From NCBI RefSeq assembly GCF_027706845.1, contig NZ_JAQGCZ010000007.1, positions 124,001 through 188,000 on the forward strand: a DNA stretch of 64,000 nucleotides. The letters are read 5' to 3'. The translations under genes were made by a program, and so were the position numbers. Numbering within the stretch: position 1 is the first letter of the stretch; every line of letters starts with the position of its first letter. Source of the stretch: Mycolicibacterium sp. BiH015. GTDB lineage: Bacteria > Actinomycetota > Actinomycetes > Mycobacteriales > Mycobacteriaceae. The notes beneath the pieces were generated by a model. That model did no database searches and was not told the DNA's origin. It worked only from the letters and a program-made list of their open reading frames with translations. Positions 50,231-58,675 of the stretch are shown here, piece by piece.

Positions 50231-51661
50231 GTGAGACGACTCAATGGCGTCGACGCCATGATGCTGTACAGCGAGACGCCGGAGATCCACATGCACACTC
50301 TCAAGATCGGCGTGCTCGACGTGTCGGACGTCGGAGGTTTCGACTTCGAGCTGTTTCGCAAGATCGCCCTGCCACGCCTTCACGCGCTCGCTCCGCTGCG
50401 CTACCAATTGGTGGACATCCCGCTGAAGTTGCACCACCCGATGTGGGTACAGAACGCCGAGATCAATGTCGACTACCACCTCCGCAAGGCCCGCGTCGCA
50501 GAGCCGGGCGGTCGTCGCGAACTCGACCAGCTGATCGGCGAGATCGCCAGCACGCCGCTGGATCGCAACCATCCACTGTGGGAGATGTACATCGCAGATG
50601 GACTGGCGGACAACAAGATTGCGGTCATTCATAAGGTCCACCACGTGCTTGCCGACGGGATGGCCTCTGCCAACCAGTTGGCGATGGCGATTCAGACCCA
50701 TCCACCTGAGGTCGGGGGTCAGATGGCTGCGATCCGTCCCGACTCGACCTCGCCCGGCAACCTGCTCAGGGGTGCCGCCCGCGATCACCTGCGGCAGTTC
50801 CGCAGGCTGCCCACATTGGTGGACGAGACCGCCAAGGGTGTCGTGCGGGTGCGAAGGAAGGCCAGGGAACGCGGACCGAATCCCGATCTCGCGCGGAACT
50901 TCGCCCCGCCGCCGACATTCATCAACCACGTCGTCGGCCCCGGGCGCCGTTTTGCGACGGCGCCGCTGGCGCTGGCTGACGTCAAAGAGACGGCCAGACA
51001 TCTCGGCGTGACGCTCAACGACATCGTGCTCGCCACAGCTGCCGGAGCGCTGCGCGAGCTGCAGCTGCGCTACGACGGGGCGGCGGATGTACCCCTGATC
51101 GCTGGTGTCCCGGTCAGCGTCAACCCCTCGCCTGACCGCCTCGCAGGCAACGAATTCACTTATATGACACCGTCTTTGCCTGTGCACATCGCAGACCCGC
51201 TGCAGCGGGTGAGGCTCACCGCGACGTCGACGGCCATCGCCAAGGAGAACCATAATCTGCTCGGTCCCAACCTCCTGCCGTCCTGGCTGACATACCTGCC
51301 ACCCGGCATGGCGCCACGGGTCTTCCGCACCCAAGCCCGCCGCGTGGAGTCGGCGATGGTGATGAACCTGACGGTGTCGAATGTCCCGGGCCCCCGCGAA
51401 CGAGGGCGTTTCGAGGGCGCCGTCATCAACGAGATCTATTCGGTCGGCCCGATCGTCGCGGGCAGCGGGATGAACATCACGGTGTGGAGCTATGTCGACC
51501 AACTCTCCATCTCTGTGCTGACCGACGACCGCACCCTCAAGGATCCGCACGAGGCCACCGATGCCCTCATTGCGTCGTTCGCCGAGATTCGGGAAGCGTC
51601 CGGCTTGACAAAGGAGTTGACACCTGTCGAGCTGGCCATGCCGGTGGCGGCGGCGCTCTGA
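50231..51661 (+). CDS. Wax ester synthase/diacylglycerol acyltransferase (WS/DGAT)
   Basis: I prefer GTG 50231, giving VRRLNGVDAMMLYSETPEIHMHTLKIG, over 50216, since family members begin at MxRLNGxDA. The 476-residue protein has the catalytic HHxxxDG motif in IHKVHHVLADGMASANQL (near 140) and the C-terminal NLTVSNVPGPRERGRFEG with PLW-like elements. It esterifies acyl-CoA to alcohols or diacylglycerol, and so could store the acyl products of the cluster as lipid. Confidence 0.93.
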   Translation: MRRLNGVDAMMLYSETPEIHMHTLKIGVLDVSDVGGFDFELFRKIALPRLHALAPLRYQLVDIPLKLHHPMWVQNAEINVDYHLRKARVAEPGGRRELDQLIGEIASTPLDRNHPLWEMYIADGLADNKIAVIHKVHHVLADGMASANQLAMAIQTHPPEVGGQMAAIRPDSTSPGNLLRGAARDHLRQFRRLPTLVDETAKGVVRVRRKARERGPNPDLARNFAPPPTFINHVVGPGRRFATAPLALADVKETARHLGVTLNDIVLATAAGALRELQLRYDGAADVPLIAGVPVSVNPSPDRLAGNEFTYMTPSLPVHIADPLQRVRLTATSTAIAKENHNLLGPNLLPSWLTYLPPGMAPRVFRTQARRVESAMVMNLTVSNVPGPRERGRFEGAVINEIYSVGPIVAGSGMNITVWSYVDQLSISVLTDDRTLKDPHEATDALIASFAEIREASGLTKELTPVELAMPVAAAL

Positions 51662-51737
51662 AGGCCAAAACCTTTTGCGGAAACGCCATTTCGCGGTACG
51701 ACAGCGTGTGGCCACGTACTTCAATCCTTGATCGTTA

Positions 51738-51767
51738 CTTTACAGATCAGCCTTATAGTGTCACGCT
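51738..51767. promoter_or_regulatory. Regulon site G: CTTTACAG-N13-TGTCACGCT
   Basis: This site differs from the consensus by one base at the end of the first half. It lies 37 bases before the ATG at 51805 and 76 bases after the wax ester synthase stop, so it marks a new transcription unit. Confidence 0.75.
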
Positions 51768-51804
51768 GTGAAAGGCGCGACGTGACGCGCCGGAGGGTGG
51801 CGCG

Positions 51805-52386
51805 ATGACGATGTTCGAGTTGGACGACCGCAGGTCGATTCCACGCAGGAAGACCGGCGTTCGGACGGCCGGCGAGGTGACGCGCACTTACCGCCTGACG
51901 GTGATCGCCGCCGACGTCGACGGGGCGGTGGCGTCGGCCGGCGGATGGTTGTGTGACCGTGTCCGGGCGGGCTGGCAGGTCACCGTGTGTGTGCCCGACG
52001 GTTCCGACGTGACGGCACTGACCGTCCTCGGTGTGCACGCCGAAATGATGGAGCCGGCCGCCGACGTACTGCGCGACACGCCTGCAGCCGTCGCCGTCGA
52101 CGCACGGGTGCTGCGCCACGACGATGAGCTCAAGAAGACGATGTTGCGTCTCGTCGATGAGGGGCGGGTCGAGGTCACCGTGTGGGGCACCTCGGCATTG
52201 TTCGGTTCCGACAGGCGGTTCGAGACGGTGCGTCACCAGCTCAGCCGGGCATCGCGCGCATTCAAGGCCTACGCGATGCGGGCCAGCGGGCAGCCGCCTT
52301 CAGAACGGTCCATCGAGGACTTCGTGAGCACCGCGCTGTGGTACCCGCCCGACGGCGTCGACCTGATGCCCGTCCCGGGGCGGTAG
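51805..52386 (+). CDS. Unknown protein, alpha/beta
   Basis: This 193-residue protein is not recognised. It reads MTMFELDDRRSIPRRKTGV, then VIAADVDGAVASAGGWLCDRVRAGWQVTVCVPD, and a C-terminal part with SRASRAFKAYAMRASGQPPSERSIEDFVSTALW. The middle looks like a nucleotide-binding or phosphatase-type alpha/beta fold, but no catalytic motif is clear. GGAGGG lies eight bases before the ATG. Site G, just upstream, links it to the regulon. Confidence 0.75.
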   Translation: MTMFELDDRRSIPRRKTGVRTAGEVTRTYRLTVIAADVDGAVASAGGWLCDRVRAGWQVTVCVPDGSDVTALTVLGVHAEMMEPAADVLRDTPAAVAVDARVLRHDDELKKTMLRLVDEGRVEVTVWGTSALFGSDRRFETVRHQLSRASRAFKAYAMRASGQPPSERSIEDFVSTALWYPPDGVDLMPVPGR

Positions 52387-52438
52387 GCGGCTCGGTGGTG
52401 TGATTCTTCCCGGCCGGGGTGGCCGGTGGAGGCCTGCG

Positions 52439-52693
52439 CTAGCGGGTGTCGCGGTTGCGCGTCGTGTACCAGCTGCGGGCGACGAAACCCAGCACGAAGA
52501 GCGCGAATCCGATGAGGAACAAATCCTCGACCCTGCCCTGGTGGTTGCCCCGCAGCATCAGCAGCAGGAATACCGCGGCAAGTATGCCGCCGATCTGGAA
52601 GCCGCGGACGCTGCCCGTCGACCAGCCCCACTCCGCAGACGGCACCTCCTCGACATCCACGCCGGTGCGTCGTTCCACCTCGGTGCTTGCCAC
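52439..52693 (-). CDS. Small membrane protein, DUF2631 type
   Basis: This 84-residue protein has a charged N-terminus (VERRTGVDVEEVPSAEWGWS), a membrane segment GFQIGGILAAVFLLLMLRG, a short loop NHQGRVEDL, a second membrane segment LFLIGFALFVLGFVARSW and a basic tail. This is the pattern of DUF2631 proteins; by position it could be the counterpart of Rv2876. It is convergent with the unknown gene upstream. Confidence 0.75.
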   Translation of the reverse strand: MASTEVERRTGVDVEEVPSAEWGWSTGSVRGFQIGGILAAVFLLLMLRGNHQGRVEDLFLIGFALFVLGFVARSWYTTRNRDTR

Positions 52694-52806
52694 GGCTGGC
52701 TCCTCAGGGTCGCAATAGTCGGGAGGTATTACTGCAGAGATTCTGACACAGCTCTACTACGCGTCGCCGTAGAGCCGGGTGATATGCCGCAGTAGGCTGG
52801 CCCGTC

Positions 52807-53655
52807 ATGACGAGCGAGCGCCCGCAGGGCCTCTTCGAAGGCAGGGTCGTACTCGTCACCGGCGCTGCGCGCGGCCAGGGACGTGCCCACGCGGTGCGAT
52901 TCGCCGAAGAGGGCGCCGATGTCATCGCCTACGACCTGTGCGACCAACTCGACTCCGTCGCCTACCCGATGGCCACACCCGAGGACCTCGAAGAAACCGC
53001 ACGCCTCGTCGAGAAGACGGGCCGCCGCATCCTGGCCGAACGCGGCGATGTCCGCGACCGAGACCGGCTCGTCGAGGTAGTCGCCAAAGGTGTCGAAGCG
53101 TTCGGGCGGTTGGATTTCGTGCTGGCCAACGCCGGCATCCTGCCCGCCGCGGGGGAGAAGGGCTGCGACATCGCCGCGTTCACCGACGCCGTCGGCGTGA
53201 TGCTCAACGGCGTCTACTTCACCATCGACGCGGCTCTGCCCGCGCTGCTGCGCAATCCTGATGGAGGCGCAATCGTCATCACCAGCTCTGCGGCGGGATT
53301 CACCTCTGTCAGTACCGAATTCGGCACCATGAACCACGGCGCGGCCGGCTACACCGCGGCCAAGCACGGCGTCGTCGGGCTGATGCGGCACTTCGCCCGC
53401 TCGCTGGCGGAGAAGAACATCCGGGTCAACTCGGTGCACCCCGGCGGGGTTGCGACGCCGATGGTGCTCAACCAGGCCATGGCGGACTGGGCCGGCCGGC
53501 ATCCGTCGTTCAGCGCCGCTCAGCAACCGCTGCTACAGCTGCCGATGATGGAGCCCCGGGACGTCAGCGACGCGATGGTCTACCTCTGCGGACCGGCAGG
53601 CCGCTACGTCACCGGCGTCACCCTGCCCCTGGACGCAGGCCAGACGCTGAAATAG
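52807..53655 (+). CDS. Mycofactocin-coupled SDR-type oxidoreductase
   Basis: This 282-residue SDR has the family's VLVTGAARGQGRAHAVRFAEEGADVIAYDLCDQ and the insertion YPMATPEDLEETARLVEKTGRRI, with LANAGILP, ITSSAAGFT and YTAAKHGVVGLM. That insertion and the GARGQGR site define the mycofactocin-dependent SDR subgroup (TIGR03971 type). Such enzymes hold a bound NAD and pass electrons to mycofactocin. It would oxidise an alcohol. The mycofactocin genes are not in this window. Confidence 0.88.
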   Translation: MTSERPQGLFEGRVVLVTGAARGQGRAHAVRFAEEGADVIAYDLCDQLDSVAYPMATPEDLEETARLVEKTGRRILAERGDVRDRDRLVEVVAKGVEAFGRLDFVLANAGILPAAGEKGCDIAAFTDAVGVMLNGVYFTIDAALPALLRNPDGGAIVITSSAAGFTSVSTEFGTMNHGAAGYTAAKHGVVGLMRHFARSLAEKNIRVNSVHPGGVATPMVLNQAMADWAGRHPSFSAAQQPLLQLPMMEPRDVSDAMVYLCGPAGRYVTGVTLPLDAGQTLK

Positions 53656-55008
53656 TCACAGCGCGTTGTAGCGGCGTAACGCCTCTTCGCGCTCCTGCTT
53701 GTGGTCGACGATCGGCCGGGGATAACCGTCGGGCCAGTCGTCACCCAGGTTGTGCACGTCTTTGACGTCGCGCAGCTCCGGCACCCAGCGCTTGACGTAG
53801 TTGCCGGACGGGTCGAACTTCTTGCCCTGCGTCGTCGGGTTGAACACCCGGAAATACGGCGCAGCGTCGGTGCCGCATCCGGCCGCCCACTGCCAGCCGT
53901 GCTGATTGTTGGCCATGTCGCCGTCGACGAGTTGGTCGAGGAACCACCGGGCGCCCCACTGCCACGGCAGGTGCAGATCCTTGACGAGGAACGACGCCAC
54001 GATCATCCGCACCCGATTGTGCATGAAGCCGGTCTCGGCGAGCTGGCGCATCCCGGCGTCGACGATGGGGTAGCCCGTCTTTCCCGCCTTCCACACCTCG
54101 AACGACTTCTTCGCCTCGCGCCCGTCGTCGACTTCGATGGCGTCGAACGCGGTGTTCCAGTTCCACCATGTACTGCGGGGCCATTCGTGAACCACGGACG
54201 CGTAGAAGTCCCGGAACGCGAGCTCGCGCAGATACGTCTGGGCGCCCTTCCCCCGCCCCAGATCGGCCGCCAAGGTGCGCGGATGGATGGTGCCGAACTT
54301 CAGGTGCGCCGACATCCGGCTGGTGCCGTCCAGGTCTGGCCGGTTGCGGTCGTCGCCGTAGTCGGCCAGCCCATCCTCGACGAAGTCGGCCCACTGTCGG
54401 CGCGCCCCGGATTCGCCTGCGGGACGGTCGAGTTCGACCCCCAGGTCGGGGATCTCGACTGGCCGCACACCCGACACATCCTTCGGGTCCATCCATCGAG
54501 CCGACTTCTTCCCCGATTCTGCGGGCTTGCGCCAACCGTGCTTGCGCCACGCGTCGTAGAACGGGGTGAACACCTTGTACGGGCTGCCGTCGCCCTTCGT
54601 GACGCGACCGGGTGACACCAGGTAGGGCGAACCCGTCGCCACCAGTTCGACCTCGCCCGCCTTCCCCTCGCCGCCCCGGAGCGCCTCGCGCACGGCGTCG
54701 TCGCGTCGGCGGCCGTACGGCAGGTGCTCCTCCGAGATGTGAACCGAGCCGGCCCCAATGGCTTTCGCGAGCTTCGGTATCACCGACCTCGCCTCACCGC
54801 GGGTGACGAGAAGCCGCCCATCCAAGCTGACCTGCAGGTCGCGAAGTGCGTCGTAGAGATATTGGAGCCGCCGCCTGCCGGACGACGCCGTCAGCGTCGG
54901 ATCCAGGACGTAACAGGCCAAAACCTCGCCGTCGCCCTCGGCGGCTGCCAGCAGCGCGGGCAGATCGGCGAGCCGTAGATCGCGGCGAAACCACAACACG
55001 GCGGGCAT
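53656..55008 (-). CDS. phr: Deoxyribodipyrimidine photolyase
   Basis: I start this 450-residue protein at ATG 55008 (MPAVLWFRRDLRLADLPALL), the normal photolyase start. The antenna domain (1-130) is followed by FAD domain motifs: RTSRMSAHLKFGTIHPRT-type GTSRMSAHLKFGTIH, FRDFYASVVHEWPRSTWW, GYPIVDAGMRQLAETGFMHNRVRM, the last a conserved substrate-binding helix, and NNQHGWQWAAGCGTDAAPYFRVFNP. It repairs UV-induced pyrimidine dimers with light and FAD. It is convergent with the SDR gene. Confidence 0.95.
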   Translation of the reverse strand: MPAVLWFRRDLRLADLPALLAAAEGDGEVLACYVLDPTLTASSGRRRLQYLYDALRDLQVSLDGRLLVTRGEARSVIPKLAKAIGAGSVHISEEHLPYGRRRDDAVREALRGGEGKAGEVELVATGSPYLVSPGRVTKGDGSPYKVFTPFYDAWRKHGWRKPAESGKKSARWMDPKDVSGVRPVEIPDLGVELDRPAGESGARRQWADFVEDGLADYGDDRNRPDLDGTSRMSAHLKFGTIHPRTLAADLGRGKGAQTYLRELAFRDFYASVVHEWPRSTWWNWNTAFDAIEVDDGREAKKSFEVWKAGKTGYPIVDAGMRQLAETGFMHNRVRMIVASFLVKDLHLPWQWGARWFLDQLVDGDMANNQHGWQWAAGCGTDAAPYFRVFNPTTQGKKFDPSGNYVKRWVPELRDVKDVHNLGDDWPDGYPRPIVDHKQEREEALRRYNAL

Positions 55009-55073
55009 GGCATTGATGCTGCCCGCGATCTCCGATAAAGAAACAGGGGCGGGCAAATTCTGACGAAAGGGTC

Positions 55074-55955
55074 ATGTCTGTGCAGTTCTGGTCGGGCGCG
55101 ACATTCCTGGACACGACGGAGGTAGTGCCGCTGGCGCGGATGCTCGACGAGGCCGGCTACGACGGCATGGTCACCTCCGACCACATGATCTACCCGCGGA
55201 AACTGAACTCCACCTATCCCGACTCCGCCACCGGCACCCCTCCCTGGGCGCCGGAGACGGCGTGGCCCGACGCGTGGGTGCTGACCGGGGCGATGGCCGC
55301 CGTCACCACGCAGCTGCGCTTCTCCAACGCCGTCTACATCGCCCCGGCCCGCCCGCTTCTGGAGGTCGCCAAACAGGTGGCCACCGCCGCCGTGCTGTCC
55401 GGTGGCCGTGTCACCCTGGCCGCGGGCGTCGGATGGATGCGCGAGGAGTACGCACTCATGGGCCAGGACTTCAGCACCAGGGGCAAACGACTCGACGAAA
55501 TGATCCCCGCTCTGCGCGCCCTGTGGCGGGGCGGCTGGGTGTCCTGGCACGGCGAGCACTACCAAGTGCCCGAGATGATGATCGAACCCCACCCGCCGTG
55601 CCCCGTCCCGATTTTCTGCGGCGGCGAGTCCGAGGCGGCACTGCGACGAGCGGCGCGACAGTGCGACGGCTGGGTGGGCTATGCCTACCGATGGGACGAC
55701 GCCGTCGGATACGCGCGCAGACTCACCGAATTGCGCACGGAGTACGGGCGCCTGGATCAACCCTTCGACATCTTGCTGGCTCTGATGGAGCCGCCGTCGG
55801 TCGATCTCTACCGCAGGGCCGAAGACGCGGGGATCACGTCGGTGATGGTGGCCCCGTGGATGGGTGCCGAGAGCGGCAACTCGCAGGGCCCTGAACGGTT
55901 TCGCGAGCACATCGAGATGTTCGCCGAGAAGATCATCAGCAAGATCAAATCTTGA
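55074..55955 (+). CDS. Luciferase-like (LLM) F420-dependent-type oxidoreductase
   Basis: This 293-residue protein has the LLM pattern: GYDGMVTSDHMIYPRKLNSTY, TTQLRFSNAVYIAPARPLLEVAKQVATAA, RVTLAAGVGWMREEYALMGQDF and PVPIFCGGESEAALRRAARQCDGWVGY. It is likely F420-dependent. It lies outside the catabolic regulon as I have drawn it, since no copy of the site precedes it. It is divergent from the photolyase gene by 65 bases. Confidence 0.87.
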   Translation: MSVQFWSGATFLDTTEVVPLARMLDEAGYDGMVTSDHMIYPRKLNSTYPDSATGTPPWAPETAWPDAWVLTGAMAAVTTQLRFSNAVYIAPARPLLEVAKQVATAAVLSGGRVTLAAGVGWMREEYALMGQDFSTRGKRLDEMIPALRALWRGGWVSWHGEHYQVPEMMIEPHPPCPVPIFCGGESEAALRRAARQCDGWVGYAYRWDDAVGYARRLTELRTEYGRLDQPFDILLALMEPPSVDLYRRAEDAGITSVMVAPWMGAESGNSQGPERFREHIEMFAEKIISKIKS

Positions 55956-55970
55956 GGGAGCGAATCAGAC

Positions 55971-56013
55971 GAGGATCCCCCGTACAGCCGGGGGAGGTGT
56001 ACGGGGGATCCTC
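55971..56013. terminator. Perfect bidirectional hairpin
   Basis: Arms of 16 bases, GAGGATCCCCCGTACA (55971-55986) and its exact complement (55998-56013), close an 11-base loop between the convergent LLM and fasciclin genes. It ends both units. Confidence 0.85.
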
Positions 56014-56030
56014 TGTCGGGGGGCCGGCGG

Positions 56031-56615
56031 CTAGGCCGTCGGCGGCATCAGCACAGTGTCGATGAGGTAGACCGTCGCATTCGCGGTCTGAACCCCGCCG
56101 CACACCACCGACGCGTTGTTGACCATCAGATGGTCGGGCGTGCCGGTCACATTGACCTTCGCGCCCTGTACCGTCGCATGCTCGCCGACGATGGCATCAG
56201 GCGCTGCCTGACCCGGAACCACGTGGTAGGTCAGGATGTTGGTCAGCAACTCCGAGTTCGTCTTGAGGGTCTCAATAGTCGCGGGATCGATCTTCGCGAA
56301 CGCCTCATCTGTCGGCGCGAAGATCGTGAACTCGGCCCCGTTGAGCGTGTCGACGAGGTTGACGTTCGGATTCAGTTGGCCCGAAACAGCTTTCGTCAAG
56401 GTGGTGAGCAGCGGGTTGTTCGCCGCGGCAGTCGCCACCGGCGCCATCGCCATACCCTGGACCGAGCCCGGCCCCTCCGGCACCTGCTGAACGTAGGCTG
56501 CACAGCCAGGACCCACCGGGGCGGCCGAGGCGGTGCCCGCGACGCCGAGCGAGAGTCCGGCCACCGTGGCTGCTGCGAAACCAGCTCCGAGACAACGCTT
56601 TACAGAAATGCTCAT
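56031..56615 (-). CDS. Secreted fasciclin-domain protein (MPT70-like)
   Basis: This 194-residue protein starts MSISVKRCLGAGFAAATVAG, a signal peptide with likely cleavage after GTASA. One FAS1 domain follows (about 35-194) with AEFTIFAPTDEAFAKIDPATI and ILTYHVVPGQAAPDAIVGEH. There is no lipobox, so it is secreted like MPT70. It is a close paralogue of the lipoprotein encoded 42 bases upstream and is probably cotranscribed with it. AAAGGA precedes the ATG. Confidence 0.92.
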   Translation of the reverse strand: MSISVKRCLGAGFAAATVAGLSLGVAGTASAAPVGPGCAAYVQQVPEGPGSVQGMAMAPVATAAANNPLLTTLTKAVSGQLNPNVNLVDTLNGAEFTIFAPTDEAFAKIDPATIETLKTNSELLTNILTYHVVPGQAAPDAIVGEHATVQGAKVNVTGTPDHLMVNNASVVCGGVQTANATVYLIDTVLMPPTA

Positions 56616-56657
56616 CGATCAATTTCCTTTCGTGTCGGTGTGGGAGTTTGTAGAGGG

Positions 56658-57341
56658 TCAGGCGGCCGGCGGCATCAGCACGGTGTCGATCATGTAGACG
56701 GTCGCGTTCGCGGTCTTGACGCCGCCGCAGACCAGTCCGGCGTCGTTGACCTTCAGGTCGTTCCCGGCGCCGGTCACCGTCAGGGGTGCGCCCTGGACGG
56801 TGGTGTGCTCCCCGGCCACCGCGTCGGGAGCGGCCTGTCCCGGGACGACGTGGTAGGTGAGGATGCTCGTCAACAGATCCGAATCGGTCTTGAGCGTCTC
56901 CAGCGTTGCCGCGTCGATCTTGGCGAACGCGTCGTTGGTCGGTGCGAACACGGTGAATTCGCCGCCGTTGAGGGTGTCGACGAGGTTGACGTTGGGATTG
57001 AGCTGGCCGGACAGCGCCTGGGTCAAAGTGGTGAGCTGCGGATTGTTCGACGCAGCGACCGTCACCGGATCCATGGCCATACCTGCCACCGAACCGGGCC
57101 CCTCGGGCACCTGCTCGGCGTAGGCCGCGCAACCGCTTCCGATCAAGTTGGCGGCGGGATCGGCAGCCGGGGCCGGCGTCGTCGTCGTCTCCGAGCCGGT
57201 GGCTGACTCGACGGCCGACTCGGCCGCACTCGTCGCGGAGGAAGCGGTGCTGGCAGCCTCTTCACTGGAACAGGCGGCGGCGCCGAAAATGGCGAGCGCA
57301 GCGAGTCCGGCCACGGCAGTCGTCTTCCGGTGGTTCGTCAT
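56658..57341 (-). CDS. Fasciclin-domain lipoprotein (MPT83-like)
   Basis: I start this 227-residue protein at ATG 57341 (MTNHRKTTAVAGLAALAIFG), seven bases after AGGA; ATG 57347 is an alternative. The signal peptide ends GAAACSS, a lipobox-like site for lipidation at Cys. A Ser/Thr/Ala/Glu-rich linker (30-68) leads to the FAS1 domain with GEFTVFAPTNDAFAKIDAATL. It is the membrane-anchored member of the pair, as MPT83 is to MPT70. A SigK-like promoter lies upstream. Confidence 0.92.
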   Translation of the reverse strand: MTNHRKTTAVAGLAALAIFGAAACSSEEAASTASSATSAAESAVESATGSETTTTPAPAADPAANLIGSGCAAYAEQVPEGPGSVAGMAMDPVTVAASNNPQLTTLTQALSGQLNPNVNLVDTLNGGEFTVFAPTNDAFAKIDAATLETLKTDSDLLTSILTYHVVPGQAAPDAVAGEHTTVQGAPLTVTGAGNDLKVNDAGLVCGGVKTANATVYMIDTVLMPPAA

Positions 57342-57402
57342 CTTCATTTCCTCATCCCTTCGTGTACGGACACCGATGCCCGCACTCAGTTGGCACACGG
57401 GT

Positions 57403-57430
57403 GATTCCCAGCCGGAACCCGTTTGGATGG
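57403..57430 (-). promoter_or_regulatory. SigK-like promoter CCATCC-N16-GGAATC
   Basis: On the minus strand CCATCC (57430-57425) is followed after 16 bases by GGAATC (57408-57403). I recall CCATCC as the -35 of SigK-dependent promoters of mpt83 and mpt70 in the tuberculosis complex, with a CGAAT-like -10. The distance to the lipoprotein start is about 60 bases. Confidence 0.5.
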
Positions 57431-57485
57431 GTCGAGACCGTTGGCGTCATACACACGTCACATCCGGGGACGGCACAATGAACGC

Positions 57486-58661
57486 GTGACGGACAGGCTG
57501 CGCGTACTGATCCTGGGAAGCACGGGATCCATCGGCACCCAGGCCCTCGAGGTCATTGCGGCCAACCCGGATCGCTTCGAGGTGGTCGGGCTCGCCGCCG
57601 GTGGCGGCAACCCGGATCTGCTGGCGCGGCAGTGCGCCGAGACCGGTGTGACCAAGGTCGCGGTCGCCGACGAAGCCGCCGCGGCCGCCGTCGGCGACGT
57701 CACGTTCTCGGGCCCGGACGCGGTGACCCACCTGGTCGAGACCGCCGCCGAAACAACGGGAGTCGATGTCGTCCTCAACGCGCTCGTCGGGGCGCTGGGC
57801 CTCAAACCCACGCTGGCCGCGTTGGCCACCGGTGCCCGGCTCGCCCTCGCCAACAAGGAGTCCCTGGTCGCCGGCGGACCGCTGGTGCAGAAGGCTGCGG
57901 CGCCCGGCCAGATCGTGCCCGTGGACTCCGAGCACTCCGCTCTCGCCCAGTGCCTGCGTGGCGGCAGTGCCGATGAGGTCGCCAAGCTCGTCCTCACCGC
58001 ATCCGGCGGTCCATTCCGCGGCTGGACCGCCGAGCAGCTGGAGGACGTCACCCCCGAGCAGGCCGGCACGCATCCCACCTGGTCGATGGGACCGATGAAC
58101 ACGCTGAACTCTGCGTCGCTGGTCAACAAGGGTTTGGAGCTGATCGAGACGCACCTGCTGTTCGGTGTCGACTACGACCGGATCGAGGTCGTCGTCCACC
58201 CGCAGTCGATCGTCCACTCGATGGTGACGTTCACCGACGGATCCACGCTCGCCCAGGCGAGCCCGCCCGACATGAGGCTGCCGATCGCCCTGGCGCTGGG
58301 CTGGCCGTCTCGTGTGGCCGGCGCGGCGTCGGCCTGCGACTTCGCCACCGCGTCGCGGTGGGATTTCGAGCCGCTGGACGACGACGTCTTCCCGGCGGTG
58401 GCGCTGGCTCGCGAGGCAGGCCGCGCGGGCGGCTGCCTCACCGCCATCTACAACGCGGCGAACGAGGAAGCCGCCGAGGCGTTCCTCGCAGGCCGGATTC
58501 GATTCCCCGCGATCGTGCGCACTGTCGCTCAAGTGCTGCGCGCTGCCGACCAGTGGGCCGCCGAACCAGCTACCGTGGATGACGTACTCGACGCGCAGGA
58601 CTGGGCCCGTGACCGGGCCCGGAGCGCGGTCGAGGCCGAACCCGCAGGTAGCAGAAGTTAG
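57486..58661 (+). CDS. dxr: 1-deoxy-D-xylulose 5-phosphate reductoisomerase
   Basis: This 391-residue enzyme starts with GTG 57486 (VTDRLRVLILGSTGSIGTQALEVI). It contains the NADPH motif GSTGSIG, LANKESLVAGG, VPVDSEHSALAQCL with the metal Asp and Glu, and TASGGPFRGW. It makes MEP from DXP, the committed step of the non-mevalonate isoprenoid pathway. It heads the conserved dxr-rip1-ispG operon and is divergent from the fasciclin pair. Confidence 0.97.
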   Translation: MTDRLRVLILGSTGSIGTQALEVIAANPDRFEVVGLAAGGGNPDLLARQCAETGVTKVAVADEAAAAAVGDVTFSGPDAVTHLVETAAETTGVDVVLNALVGALGLKPTLAALATGARLALANKESLVAGGPLVQKAAAPGQIVPVDSEHSALAQCLRGGSADEVAKLVLTASGGPFRGWTAEQLEDVTPEQAGTHPTWSMGPMNTLNSASLVNKGLELIETHLLFGVDYDRIEVVVHPQSIVHSMVTFTDGSTLAQASPPDMRLPIALALGWPSRVAGAASACDFATASRWDFEPLDDDVFPAVALAREAGRAGGCLTAIYNAANEEAAEAFLAGRIRFPAIVRTVAQVLRAADQWAAEPATVDDVLDAQDWARDRARSAVEAEPAGSRS

Positions 58662-58675
58662 GACTGGCCGCCACG

